DNA of 39,709 nt from the NCBI GenBank assembly GCA_900766495.1, contig CAAFVM010000057.1, forward strand, positions 1 through 39,709, read 5' to 3'. The position numbers were made by a program, and so were the translations under genes. Below, one piece after another: positions 33,501 to 39,709 of the stretch. The notes under the pieces were generated by a model. That model did not search any database, was not told the origin of the DNA, and saw nothing but the letters and a program-made list of their open reading frames with translations. The DNA comes from Clostridia bacterium (GTDB lineage: Bacteria > Bacillota > Clostridia > Christensenellales > Borkfalkiaceae). Numbering within the stretch: position 1 is the stretch's first letter; every line of letters starts with the position of its first letter.

Positions 33501-34013
33501 AAATACGTAAGCGGCGATAAAAAAGCGCTCGACGGTTATTATTTGAAATACGGTAAAACCGTGACTATAGGCGAACTCGACGCAAAATTCGGCGGACTTC
33601 TCGCAAAAGCAAACGAACAGCTCGGCGGAATGCTCGGCGAACTGATGAACCAACAGGTTGCGAACGTTGCTTACGCGGTTAAAGCGTTTTACGAAATGCC
33701 TTCCGATATGAAAAAGGAAGCGATAAATAAAGTTATAACGCAACTTCGCGAAGAACTCGTAAAAATGACAGTTGCAGATCTTGTCGAGGCTGTAGGCGGA
33801 AAAGTAGGGCTTACCGAAGAACAGGTTAAAGCCGTAGCCGCCCTTGCGAAAACCTTATTTAAAGGAACTTTGGGAAACGTCGAAATAGACTATGACGCAA
33901 AGATTTCGGAAATAGTTAAAAACGTTGTTGCCGTAGTGAGATCGTTCAACGAAAAGTCCGACGGCGGAAACGTTGAAGGCGGCGAAGGAGCGGAAGCACT
34001 GCTTGCCGCATAA
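30552..34013 (+). CDS. Large repetitive predicted lipoprotein (1153 aa)
   Basis: I do not recognise this family. The product is 1153 residues. It starts with a signal peptide (about residues 1-24) ending in FAAC, a plausible though not ideal lipobox, then a Ser/Gly-rich spacer (about residues 29-47). The rest is Ala/Lys/Glu/Val-rich and looks almost wholly alpha-helical. About three long units start near residues 302, 616 and 882, with matching markers: LGELPAAIKSLKVADAYEL and LAGLPEAISALSVENAYDI, later SGTVSNMQIDYDKL, GGTLGNVTFTYDEA and KGTLGNVEIDYDAK. A proline/glutamate-rich linker (PSEPTEPAEPVPAV) lies near residue 850. A GGAG site precedes the ATG. It is a single gene, and a surface-exposed scaffold is likely. 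Confidence 0.78.
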   Translation: MKAKRFITVVLSLVLCLAVAVFAACRPDNSSSGSSSGSGSSGSTGGGEVQTPVKVELEDSKAAITGNVNNMTLGDAQKVIAGEQNLAVLAFGNVTVGELVYSMINATADTQAYSSDGSASALTPAKFALYDDGNWYIESLSPQGEVIKLTKFNAFTSALFRYKLTSLFKDEEKLDIGSQTLRVEGERKAVDVVFENFYPALVSAGGAVSGSAIIKQAFAQQFGVENSVVNWLCDLTVSDVYAMSGGDYSACGDITVGQIYETAEFIYAVISEKGEEGAQPSSGITFCRIALAEVYKLFGADTKISEIQAKIPEIKVYAVADSFAVMAKALDEKNASSADVIVSLVKLSFGENDTLGEMRFIGGSVKVADYINAVATELEKSQYTSDKQLAAELKKLAAVFGDSTVASPEVDSDKLTEVVKDIINSLITKNGKTYTEEQVAQMVTDVTAAVKAVIDRCSASAGKADEKISAYVGNILVNIEKFKNQAETASALDVVLAFAGTDSKTLSAYLFGAESEANLVKDLAAITVAEVLDGTASKKIAAIDATHAVDFVRAVLAKGREVNSEEFIETIRKAVAHLEEIMSGKVVEVNRIDAEKFGAFLDKVNEVLVKEDGTKYTLGELPAAIKSLKVADAYELVYLFTASTENDITSDGGASSVKKSEILEAYKNDVLYVVSGTVSNMQIDYDKLAEVIAKYIVDDRAKDAEAAGTPLTEEQIAALKAQCQVCVKNLIDLVLNYSVKDSPDASELITAYLTAHGEDKLLDTLLAPLGMTAAQASEILFGELKTNVITELAGITVNDLFGNKAAEKVLALKVSVILDSAEVLYKNTAEKVREIAKSIIQSIIDAIFGPSEPTEPAEPVPAVDEDVLAVFALLKTTFADTTLAGLPEAISALSVENAYDIAVAVVKVSSDEKAATLKEAKADFVKMFGGTLGNVTFTYDEATVKKYVETVINMVIGSLMPEIDENGKLAMCKNYVDFVAAFVKYVSGDKKALDGYYLKYGKTVTIGELDAKFGGLLAKANEQLGGMLGELMNQQVANVAYAVKAFYEMPSDMKKEAINKVITQLREELVKMTVADLVEAVGGKVGLTEEQVKAVAALAKTLFKGTLGNVEIDYDAKISEIVKNVVAVVRSFNEKSDGGNVEGGEGAEALLAA

Positions 34014-34059
34014 AATCGCGCTTGATTTTTAACGATTGAAGTAAATTAAAGAAACAAAT

Positions 34060-34114
34060 GCACTCCGGGCGCGGCGAGCGGTAAGCGAAAAGCGTTCGGG
34101 GTGCGATTTTTTTA
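34060..34114 (+). terminator. Intrinsic terminator of the large lipoprotein gene
   Basis: GCACTCCGGGCGC pairs with GCGTTCGGGGTGC (wobbles) across a 19-nt loop, followed by a T-run. Confidence 0.8.
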
Positions 34115-34153
34115 GTCGAAAGATTAGTTTTCGCCGTTTTTGCCGGGTTTGGT

Positions 34154-34182
34154 TTGACATCGTCGGTTTATTGGTGTATAAT
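34154..34182 (+). promoter_or_regulatory. Consensus promoter of the MFS transporter
   Basis: TTGACA (34154-34159), 17 bp, then TATAAT (34177-34182): a perfect consensus. Confidence 0.88.
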
Positions 34183-34246
34183 CGCCGTATAAGTTTTCGG
34201 CAGCGGCTTTCATGCCTCTGCTTTTAGATTGGTGTTTTTTGGAATT

Positions 34247-35482
34247 ATGCTCGATATAAAAAAGAAAAATTATATTTTAATAGCGGCGTGCTGGTTTATA
34301 TACACGTCAACATATCTGGGTAAATACAGTTACAACGCGAACATAACCATGATAATGGGGCAATACGGCGTTACGCGCGCCGCGGCGGGGCTGGTTTCGT
34401 CAACTTTCTTTTTCGCTTACGGCGCCGGGCAGATATTGCACGGTTTATTCAGCGGAAAATACAATATGCGATGGACGGTGCCGATTTGCTTTGCGGTTTC
34501 GGCTATCGTTAACCTCGTAGTGGCTTTGGGCGCGCCGTTTAGTTCGATTAAATATTTATGGGCGCTTAACGCGTTCGCTCTTGCCGCGGTGTGGCCTGTG
34601 TTGGTGCGTTGCCTTGCCGAAAGCGTTGAAAAAAGCAGATATAACTCCGCCGTGGTTCTTATGGGAACCACCACTCCTTGCGGAATGCTTATTTCTTACG
34701 GGTTATCGGCTTTGTTTATAGCTCTCGAAATGTGGACGGTTATATTTTACGCGGCGTTCGGCGTGCTGCTTGTTATAGCCGCGCTGTGGGCGATATTCTT
34801 TCCTAAATTTTTCGCTCCGCTTGCCGAAATTTCCTCCGAAGAAAAAACCGAAGAGCAAGCGGCTCAAACAGAAGATTTTTCGGGCAAAGGTCTTGTTTAC
34901 AGCGTTATAGCCCTTTGTTTGCTTTGCGCGGTTGCAAGTTTCGTGCGCGACGGCTTGGGCGTTTGGCTGCCCGACGTTTTAAAAAATTCGTTCGGTTTTG
35001 CCGATTCGGTTTCGGTTATAATGACGTTGGTTCTTCCCGCCGTGGGAATTATAGGCGGATATGTAGTAACCAAGTTAAGCAATAAAATCACCGATTACGT
35101 TATTCTTTGTTGCGTGTTGTTCGCTTTTTCTGCTTTTGCCGTAGGGGCGGGGTGGATAGGTATAGCGAACGGTTCGTGCGTCTTGCTTATAGTCGGGGCT
35201 GCGGTTTGTTCGTGCGTTCTTTTCGGGCTTGCCAACATAGTTTCGAGCAAGTTCCCTCTTTCGGTAAAAAATAAAAAGAATGCAGGTGCCATTGCCGGAA
35301 TTCTGAACGGCTCGTCGTATGCGGGCAGCACGATAAGCACTTACGCGCTCGGCAGCGCCGCCGACGTAAGCGGTTGGAACGGTGTGTTCGAACTTTTATT
35401 TATAGTTTGCGCCGTGACCGCCGTTGTGTTCGTTATTGTAAATTTAATTAAAAAAGCGATTTGCTCGCGCAAGGCAAAGTAA
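34247..35482 (+). CDS. MFS transporter, organophosphate:phosphate antiporter-like
   Basis: A 411-residue major facilitator with about 12 membrane helices and a central charged loop (EISSEEKTEEQAAQTED). The arrangement YLGKYSYNANITMIM, then LVSSTFFFAYGAGQILHGLFSGKYNMR, then the helix LWALNAFALAAVWPVLVR, resembles GlpT/UhpT/UhpC proteins, which exchange sugar or glycerol phosphates for Pi. In E. coli GlpT the first motif reads YLVRKNF with the phosphate-binding Arg45; here the aligned residue is Lys. The family is therefore fairly clear, but substrate recognition may differ or it may be a sensor. The start at 34247 (M-L-D-I-K-K-K) is preferred; the frame extends 6 codons further to TTG. It has its own promoter and a terminator. 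Confidence 0.82.
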   Translation: MLDIKKKNYILIAACWFIYTSTYLGKYSYNANITMIMGQYGVTRAAAGLVSSTFFFAYGAGQILHGLFSGKYNMRWTVPICFAVSAIVNLVVALGAPFSSIKYLWALNAFALAAVWPVLVRCLAESVEKSRYNSAVVLMGTTTPCGMLISYGLSALFIALEMWTVIFYAAFGVLLVIAALWAIFFPKFFAPLAEISSEEKTEEQAAQTEDFSGKGLVYSVIALCLLCAVASFVRDGLGVWLPDVLKNSFGFADSVSVIMTLVLPAVGIIGGYVVTKLSNKITDYVILCCVLFAFSAFAVGAGWIGIANGSCVLLIVGAAVCSCVLFGLANIVSSKFPLSVKNKKNAGAIAGILNGSSYAGSTISTYALGSAADVSGWNGVFELLFIVCAVTAVVFVIVNLIKKAICSRKAK

Positions 35483-35498
35483 CGCTTTTTATCAGGCA

Positions 35499-35547
35499 AA
35501 AAACTCTTCTATATGCCGTTAACGGACTTATAGAGGGGTTTTTCTTT
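35499..35547 (+). terminator. Terminator-like hairpin, also repeat family D copy
   Basis: AAAAACTCTTCTATA (35499-35513) pairs along its full 15 bp with TATAGAGGGGTTTTT (35529-35543), with two G-U wobbles. The loop holds the palindrome CCGTTAACGG. It is the most complete member of family D and sits where the MFS transcript should end. The remaining spacer (35548-35717) shows nothing else recognisable. Confidence 0.8.
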
Positions 35548-35717
35548 TTAATTTGTTTTGTTTGCCTTTTGTTTTTATCTTCGCGAAATTTGTTTTTTGC
35601 GGAAATTAATGGCGGTTAAAAACAATTAATGATAGCGCAAGAAAATAAAAAATAAGTCGGGCTGTTAGCAACTTATGCAAAAAAACTATTTTTTTGTGCA
35701 AAACGCCCGTCAAACAG

Positions 35718-35746
35718 TTGAGAAAAAAACCAAATTATTGTAAAAT
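35718..35746 (+). promoter_or_regulatory. Probable ppdK promoter
   Basis: TTGAGA (35718-35723), 17 bp, then TAAAAT (35741-35746). The leader is about 115 nt and ends in an AGGAGG site before the ATG. Confidence 0.7.
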
Positions 35747-35867
35747 AGAGCGGAAAGAATAAGAGCGCGGGGTGTTTTACCATGCTAAAAACGCGGCTTA
35801 TTTTTAAAAAACAGAAAATCATTATTTTACGGCGGAAAATTCCGCATAACCACAGGAGGGTTATTTA

Positions 35868-38510
35868 ATGAAGAAGTACATTTACCTTTTCAGCGAAGGA
35901 AACGGCAAGATGCGCGAACTTCTCGGCGGTAAAGGTGCAAACCTTGCCGAGATGACCAAAATCGGTCTTCCCGTTCCGCAAGGCTTTACCATCACTACCG
36001 AAGCTTGCACGCAGTATTATGAAGACGGAAAGAAAATTAACGACGAAATCCGCGCGCAGATTATGGAATACGTTGCGAAGATGGAAGAAATCACCGGCAA
36101 AAAGTTCGGCGACCACGAAAATCCGCTTCTCGTTTCGGTTCGTTCGGGTGCGAGAGCTTCGATGCCCGGCATGATGGATACCATCCTGAACCTCGGACTT
36201 AACGAAGAAGTAGTTGAAGTTATAGCCAAAAAATCGGGCAACCCCCGTTGGGCTTGGGACTGCTACAGAAGATTTATTCAGATGTTCTCGGACGTAGTTA
36301 TGGAAGTAGGTAAAAAATACTTCGAAAAACTCATCGACGCAATGAAAGAAAAGAAGGGCGTTACTCAGGACGTCGAACTCGATGCAGAAGACCTTAAAAC
36401 TTTGGCTAATCAGTTTAAAGCCGAATATAAAAAACAACTCGGCAAAGACTTCCCGTCCGACCCGAAAGAACAGCTTTTCGAAGCTATCACCGCCGTATTC
36501 AGAAGCTGGGATAACCCCCGCGCCAACGTTTACCGTATGGACCACGACATTCCTTACAGCTGGGGCACCGCGGTTAACGTTCAGATGATGGCGTTCGGCA
36601 ACATGGGCGACAACTGCGGAACGGGCGTTGCGTTTACCCGTAACCCCGCTACCGGCGAAAAAGGTCTTATGGGCGAGTTCCTTACCAACGCCCAGGGCGA
36701 AGACGTTGTTGCGGGCGTTCGTACCCCGATGCCTATCGCCAAAATGGCTGAAGTATTCCCCGAAGTTTACAAACAGTTCCAGGAAGTTTGCAATATTCTT
36801 GAAAACCATTACCGCGACATGCAGGATATGGAGTTCACCGTAGAAAACGAAAAACTCTATATGCTTCAAACCAGAAACGGTAAAAGAACCGCCGCCGCCG
36901 CTATAAGAATCGCTTGCGACCTTATAGACGAGGGCATGATTGACGAAAAAGAAGCGCTTCTCCAAATCGACGCCAAAACGCTCGATATGCTTTTGCACCC
37001 CACTTTCGACGCGAAAGCTCTTAAAGAAGCCGATAAGAACAACGTTGTAGGCAAAGGCATCGCCGCTTCTCCGGGAGCTGCCGCCGGTACCGTAGTGTTC
37101 ACCGCCGAAGACGCCGTTAAAGAGGGCAAAGCAGGCAAGAAAGTTATTCTCGTCCGTCTTGAAACCTCGCCCGAAGACATCGAGGGTATGAAATATGCTC
37201 AGGGTATTCTTACCGTTCGCGGCGGACAAACTTCGCACGCTGCGGTTGTTGCTCGCGGAATGGGAACCTGCTGCGTTTCCGGGTGCGGCGACATCAAGAT
37301 GCACGAAGAAGAGAAATATTTCGAACTCGCGGGTAAAATTTTCCGTGAGGGCAGCGAACTTTCGCTCGACGGCTCTACCGGTAAAATTTACGACCTTATC
37401 ATTAAAACCGTTCCTGCCGATCCTAACAGCGGTTACTTCGGCAGAATTATGAAACTTGCCGATAAATATAAAGCTATGGGCGTTCGCACCAATGCCGATA
37501 CGCCTGCCGACGCTCAACGCGCAGCCGAACTCGGCGCGCAGGGCATCGGTCTTTGCCGCACCGAACACATGTTCTTCGGGCCCGGCAGAATCGATAAGTT
37601 CCGCGAAATGATCTGCTCCGAAACCGTTGAAGAACGCGTTAAAGCGCTTGATAAAATCGAACCCATGCAGCAAGCCGACTTCGAAGGTCTTATGGAAGCC
37701 CTTAAAGGCATGCCCGTAACCATTCGTTTCCTCGATCCGCCGCTGCACGAATTTGTTCCTACCGAAGAAAAAGACATTGAAGAACTTGCAAAAGCACAGG
37801 GCAAAACCGTTGCCGAAATCAAGCAGATTTGCAACAGCTTGCACGAGTTCAACCCGATGATGGGTCACCGCGGCTGCCGTCTTGCGGTTACTTACCCCGA
37901 AATTGCGGTTATGCAGACCAAAGCTATAATCAAAGCCGCTATCGCCGTTAAGGAAAGACATCCCGACTGGAACGTCGAACCCGAAATAATGATTCCTCTC
38001 GTGGGCGAGGTTAAAGAACTTGCGTTCTGCAAGAAGACCGTTGTAGAAACCGCCGACGCTATCATCAAAGAAGCCGGCGTAGACCTCAAATACGAAGTAG
38101 GCACCATGATTGAAATTCCTCGCGCGGCTCTTACCGCCGACGAAATCGCCAAAGAAGCCGAGTTCTTCTGCTTCGGCACCAACGACCTTACCCAGATGAC
38201 TTTCGGATTCTCGCGCGACGACGCAGGCAAATTCCTGCCCTCTTACTATGCCGCCAAGATTTACGAATCGGATCCGTTCGCTCGTCTCGATACCGTCGGC
38301 GTTGGCAAACTTATGAAAATGGCTGTTCAGCTCGGTCACGACACCAGAAAGAACATCCACTGCGGCATTTGCGGCGAACACGGCGGAGACCCCTCGTCTA
38401 TCGAGTTCTGCCACGAAATCGGTTTGGACTATGTAAGCTGCTCGCCTTACAGAGTTCCTATCGCTCGTCTTGCCGCCGCCCAGGCGAACATTAAAACCCC
38501 CAGAAAGTAA
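35868..38510 (+). CDS. ppdK: Pyruvate, phosphate dikinase
   Basis: PPDK interconverts pyruvate + ATP + Pi and PEP + AMP + PPi through a phosphohistidine that swings between two sites. The 880-residue length is typical. The N-terminal nucleotide-binding domain has FSEGNGKMRELLGGKGANLAEM and SVRSGARASMPGMMDTILNLG. The central swinging domain carries GGQTSHAAVVARGMG with the phospho-accepting His near residue 457. The C-terminal PEP/pyruvate TIM barrel has GLCRTEHMFF, MTFGFSRDDAGKFL, and the catalytic-cysteine segment HCGICGEHGGDP near residue 832. In anaerobes it usually serves glycolysis with PPi. A strong AGGAGG precedes the ATG. It is a single gene with its own promoter and terminator. Confidence 0.98.
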   Translation: MKKYIYLFSEGNGKMRELLGGKGANLAEMTKIGLPVPQGFTITTEACTQYYEDGKKINDEIRAQIMEYVAKMEEITGKKFGDHENPLLVSVRSGARASMPGMMDTILNLGLNEEVVEVIAKKSGNPRWAWDCYRRFIQMFSDVVMEVGKKYFEKLIDAMKEKKGVTQDVELDAEDLKTLANQFKAEYKKQLGKDFPSDPKEQLFEAITAVFRSWDNPRANVYRMDHDIPYSWGTAVNVQMMAFGNMGDNCGTGVAFTRNPATGEKGLMGEFLTNAQGEDVVAGVRTPMPIAKMAEVFPEVYKQFQEVCNILENHYRDMQDMEFTVENEKLYMLQTRNGKRTAAAAIRIACDLIDEGMIDEKEALLQIDAKTLDMLLHPTFDAKALKEADKNNVVGKGIAASPGAAAGTVVFTAEDAVKEGKAGKKVILVRLETSPEDIEGMKYAQGILTVRGGQTSHAAVVARGMGTCCVSGCGDIKMHEEEKYFELAGKIFREGSELSLDGSTGKIYDLIIKTVPADPNSGYFGRIMKLADKYKAMGVRTNADTPADAQRAAELGAQGIGLCRTEHMFFGPGRIDKFREMICSETVEERVKALDKIEPMQQADFEGLMEALKGMPVTIRFLDPPLHEFVPTEEKDIEELAKAQGKTVAEIKQICNSLHEFNPMMGHRGCRLAVTYPEIAVMQTKAIIKAAIAVKERHPDWNVEPEIMIPLVGEVKELAFCKKTVVETADAIIKEAGVDLKYEVGTMIEIPRAALTADEIAKEAEFFCFGTNDLTQMTFGFSRDDAGKFLPSYYAAKIYESDPFARLDTVGVGKLMKMAVQLGHDTRKNIHCGICGEHGGDPSSIEFCHEIGLDYVSCSPYRVPIARLAAAQANIKTPRK

Positions 38511-38540
38511 TTTAATCTCGGTTTTTAAAATAAAAACAAT

Positions 38541-38576
38541 AAAAGCAATCGCTGAAAATCGGCGGTTGCTTTTTTA
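38541..38576 (+). terminator. Intrinsic terminator of ppdK
   Basis: AAAAGCAATCGC (38541-38552) pairs with GCGGTTGCTTTT (38562-38573), one G-U, followed by T. Confidence 0.85.
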
Positions 38577-38629
38577 TTTTAGTAAACCGAATAAATTAAA
38601 ACTTCTTTGAATTTATTTCAAAAACTCTA

Positions 38630-38658
38630 TTGCAAAGCATATAAAACTATGCTATAAT
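38630..38658 (+). promoter_or_regulatory. Promoter of the XRE gene before hsdM, with embedded palindrome
   Basis: TTGCAA (38630-38635), 17 bp, then TATAAT (38653-38658). The spacer holds AGCATA (38636-38641), 6 bp, then TATGCT (38648-38653), a perfect inverted repeat that reaches the -10 box and could be an operator for the regulator that follows. Confidence 0.7.
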
Positions 38659-38685
38659 TAAATAAGGCGAATAATGAGGTGTATT

Positions 38686-38898
38686 ATGGCAGCAAGTTAT
38701 AAAAAATTATTCAAATTACTGATAGATAGAGAGATGAAGAGCAAGGAACTCGCCGCGCTCGCAAAAGTAAGCCCCGCAACGCTTGCAAAAATGAAAAAAG
38801 ACGGCGTTTCGGTAAATTCCGACGTGCTTATAAAAATCTGCACGGCACTTGGCTGTACGCTTGACGATATCGTCGAAATCGTGGACGATGAAAAATAA
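38686..38898 (+). CDS. Small XRE-type (YozG-like) regulator
   Basis: A 70-residue stand-alone helix-turn-helix protein. SKELAALAKVSPATLAKMKKDG is the HTH-like part of the sequence KSKELAALAKVSPATLAKMK, followed by SVNSDVLIKICTALGCTLDDIVEIVDDE, the ending typical of the YozG/Cro-C1 group that accompanies restriction and phage-defence genes. The start at 38686 is preferred over ATG 38674 because of a GAGG site 7 bp upstream. It has its own promoter containing a small palindrome, and the hsdM gene begins 99 bp downstream, so it may be the controller of the type I system. That link rests on position only. Confidence 0.82.
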   Translation: MAASYKKLFKLLIDREMKSKELAALAKVSPATLAKMKKDGVSVNSDVLIKICTALGCTLDDIVEIVDDEK

Positions 38899-38997
38899 TT
38901 GCTAAAACTCAAGAAAAATATTTTAATTATGACTGTAGTTGTTATGTTTTGTATGATAAAATAGATAAAACGAAAAAGTATACAGGAGAAAAGCGAA

Positions 38998-39709
38998 ATG
39001 ACGGATATTAAAAAAGAGCAAGAAAGGGCGGAATTACACAAAATGATTTGGAATGCGGCAACCGACCTTGTGCATGCTGGCGGCGTTGACGCGTGGGATT
39101 TTAAGCAGTACGTTTTGGGTACGATGTTCTATCGGTATATTTCCGAAAATATTACCGAATACATAAACGAAGGCGAACGCGAAGCGGGAAATGAATCGTT
39201 TGATTACGCAAAAATGCCCGACGAAGAAGCGGAAACGGCAAGAGAAGGACTTGTTAAGTCGAAAGGATTTTTTATGCTTCCTTCCGAACTTTTTTGCAAC
39301 GTTCGCGAGCGCGCCGCTACGGACGAGAACTTAAACGAAACCCTTGAAAAGGTATTTAAAAATATCGAAAGTTCGGCGCAAGGTAGCGACAGCGAAGACG
39401 ATTTCAAAGGTCTTTTCGCTGATTTCGACGTAAACTCGAATAAACTCGGCGCGACGGTTGCAAAACGCAACGAGAAACTCGTAAAACTTCTGAATACCGT
39501 TGCCGAAATGAAACTCGGCAAGTATCAGGACAACACGATAGATGCTTTCGGCGACGCGTACGAATATTTAATGAGTATGTACGCGAGCAATGCAGGCAAA
39601 AAAGGCGGCGAATTTTTCACCCCGCAAGAAGTATCGGAACTTTTAACAAAACTTGCCATCGTCGGGAAAACGGAAGTAAACAAGGTTTACGATCCCGCGT
39701 GCGGATCGG
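38998..39709 (+). CDS. hsdM: Type I restriction-modification methyltransferase subunit HsdM (partial, runs off the window)
   Basis: HsdM methylates adenine in the recognition site of a type I restriction system. Only the first 237 codons are here, and no stop is reached. The N-terminal domain is present: ELHKMIWNAATDLVHAGGVDAWDFKQYVLG, then MFYRYISENI and GLFADFDVNSNKLG. The methyltransferase start follows: DAYEYLMSMYASNAGKKGGEFFTPQEVSELL, and VYDPACGS, the SAM-binding motif I (cut by the window edge). AGGAG lies 11 bp before ATG 38998. The catalytic NPPF motif and any hsdS/hsdR genes would lie beyond the end. Confidence 0.93.
   Translation, partial: MTDIKKEQERAELHKMIWNAATDLVHAGGVDAWDFKQYVLGTMFYRYISENITEYINEGEREAGNESFDYAKMPDEEAETAREGLVKSKGFFMLPSELFCNVRERAATDENLNETLEKVFKNIESSAQGSDSEDDFKGLFADFDVNSNKLGATVAKRNEKLVKLLNTVAEMKLGKYQDNTIDAFGDAYEYLMSMYASNAGKKGGEFFTPQEVSELLTKLAIVGKTEVNKVYDPACGS

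Noticed and set aside
35865..38414. Very long minus-strand frame opposite ppdK
   Set aside because: It is the antisense shadow of the highly biased ppdK codon use. It is Phe/Gly/Val-rich with no recognisable domain, and ppdK is certain.
1..39709. tRNA or rRNA genes
   Set aside because: Reading through the spacers by eye, I found no cloverleaf or T-loop pattern (GGTTCGAATCC-like). A tRNA or covariance-model scan would be needed to exclude them.

Overview
The window looks like a chromosomal segment of a Gram-positive anaerobe of the Clostridia (Bacillota), probably an uncultured gut lineage. The basis is gene content and order (ruvC-ruvA-ruvB-queA-tgt-yajC-yrzE-secD-secF-recJ-rel-MBL hydrolase-hemZ), sigma-A type promoters (TTGACA, 17 bp, TATAAT), Shine-Dalgarno sites, intrinsic terminators, an anaerobic radical-SAM HemZ, PPDK and an ATP-dependent PEP carboxykinase. 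Species cannot be told from the sequence.

Layout. 1-272: a cluster of dispersed repeats. 273-4250: a ZIP metal transporter, a double-HTH regulator facing a small promoter-ORF-terminator unit across a long inverted repeat, an AraC-type regulator and a PAP2-like membrane protein. 4250-9358: secA, prfB (with the autoregulatory +1 frameshift) and tsaD. 9471-12293: a leucine-rich-repeat lipoprotein and pckA. 12429-28614: the conserved core cluster for Holliday-junction processing (ruvCAB), queuosine (queA, tgt), protein export (yajC, secD, secF), recJ, the stringent-response gene rel and an MBL hydrolase, followed by hemZ. Between yajC and yrzE this cluster is interrupted by an accessory module: an XRE repressor with two palindromic operators and two paralogous zinc-ribbon membrane proteins. 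A repeat-rich, gene-free 0.9 kb precedes secD. 30375-35547: a 1153-residue lipoprotein with long internal repeats, then an organophosphate-antiporter-like MFS transporter. 35718-38576: ppdK. 38630-39709: a small XRE regulator and the start of a type I restriction-modification hsdM gene that runs off the window.

How the genes work together. SecA, YajC, SecD and SecF belong to one export machine and sit in two places in the window. PckA and PPDK both act at the PEP/pyruvate/oxaloacetate node. RuvC, RuvA, RuvB and RecJ serve recombination and repair. QueA and Tgt make queuosine tRNA.

The most unusual signal is not a gene. A family of roughly 35-40 bp elements with a TTATAG core, several of them palindromic, occurs at eight places. 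Seven are intergenic, and one lies in frame inside the MBL hydrolase gene, where it shares a perfect 20-mer with the copy before queA. Three further repeat families cluster at 1-222, 13070-13162 and 20011-20496. Two regulator-operator pairs (1636-1687 and 18370-18413) can be read directly from the DNA.
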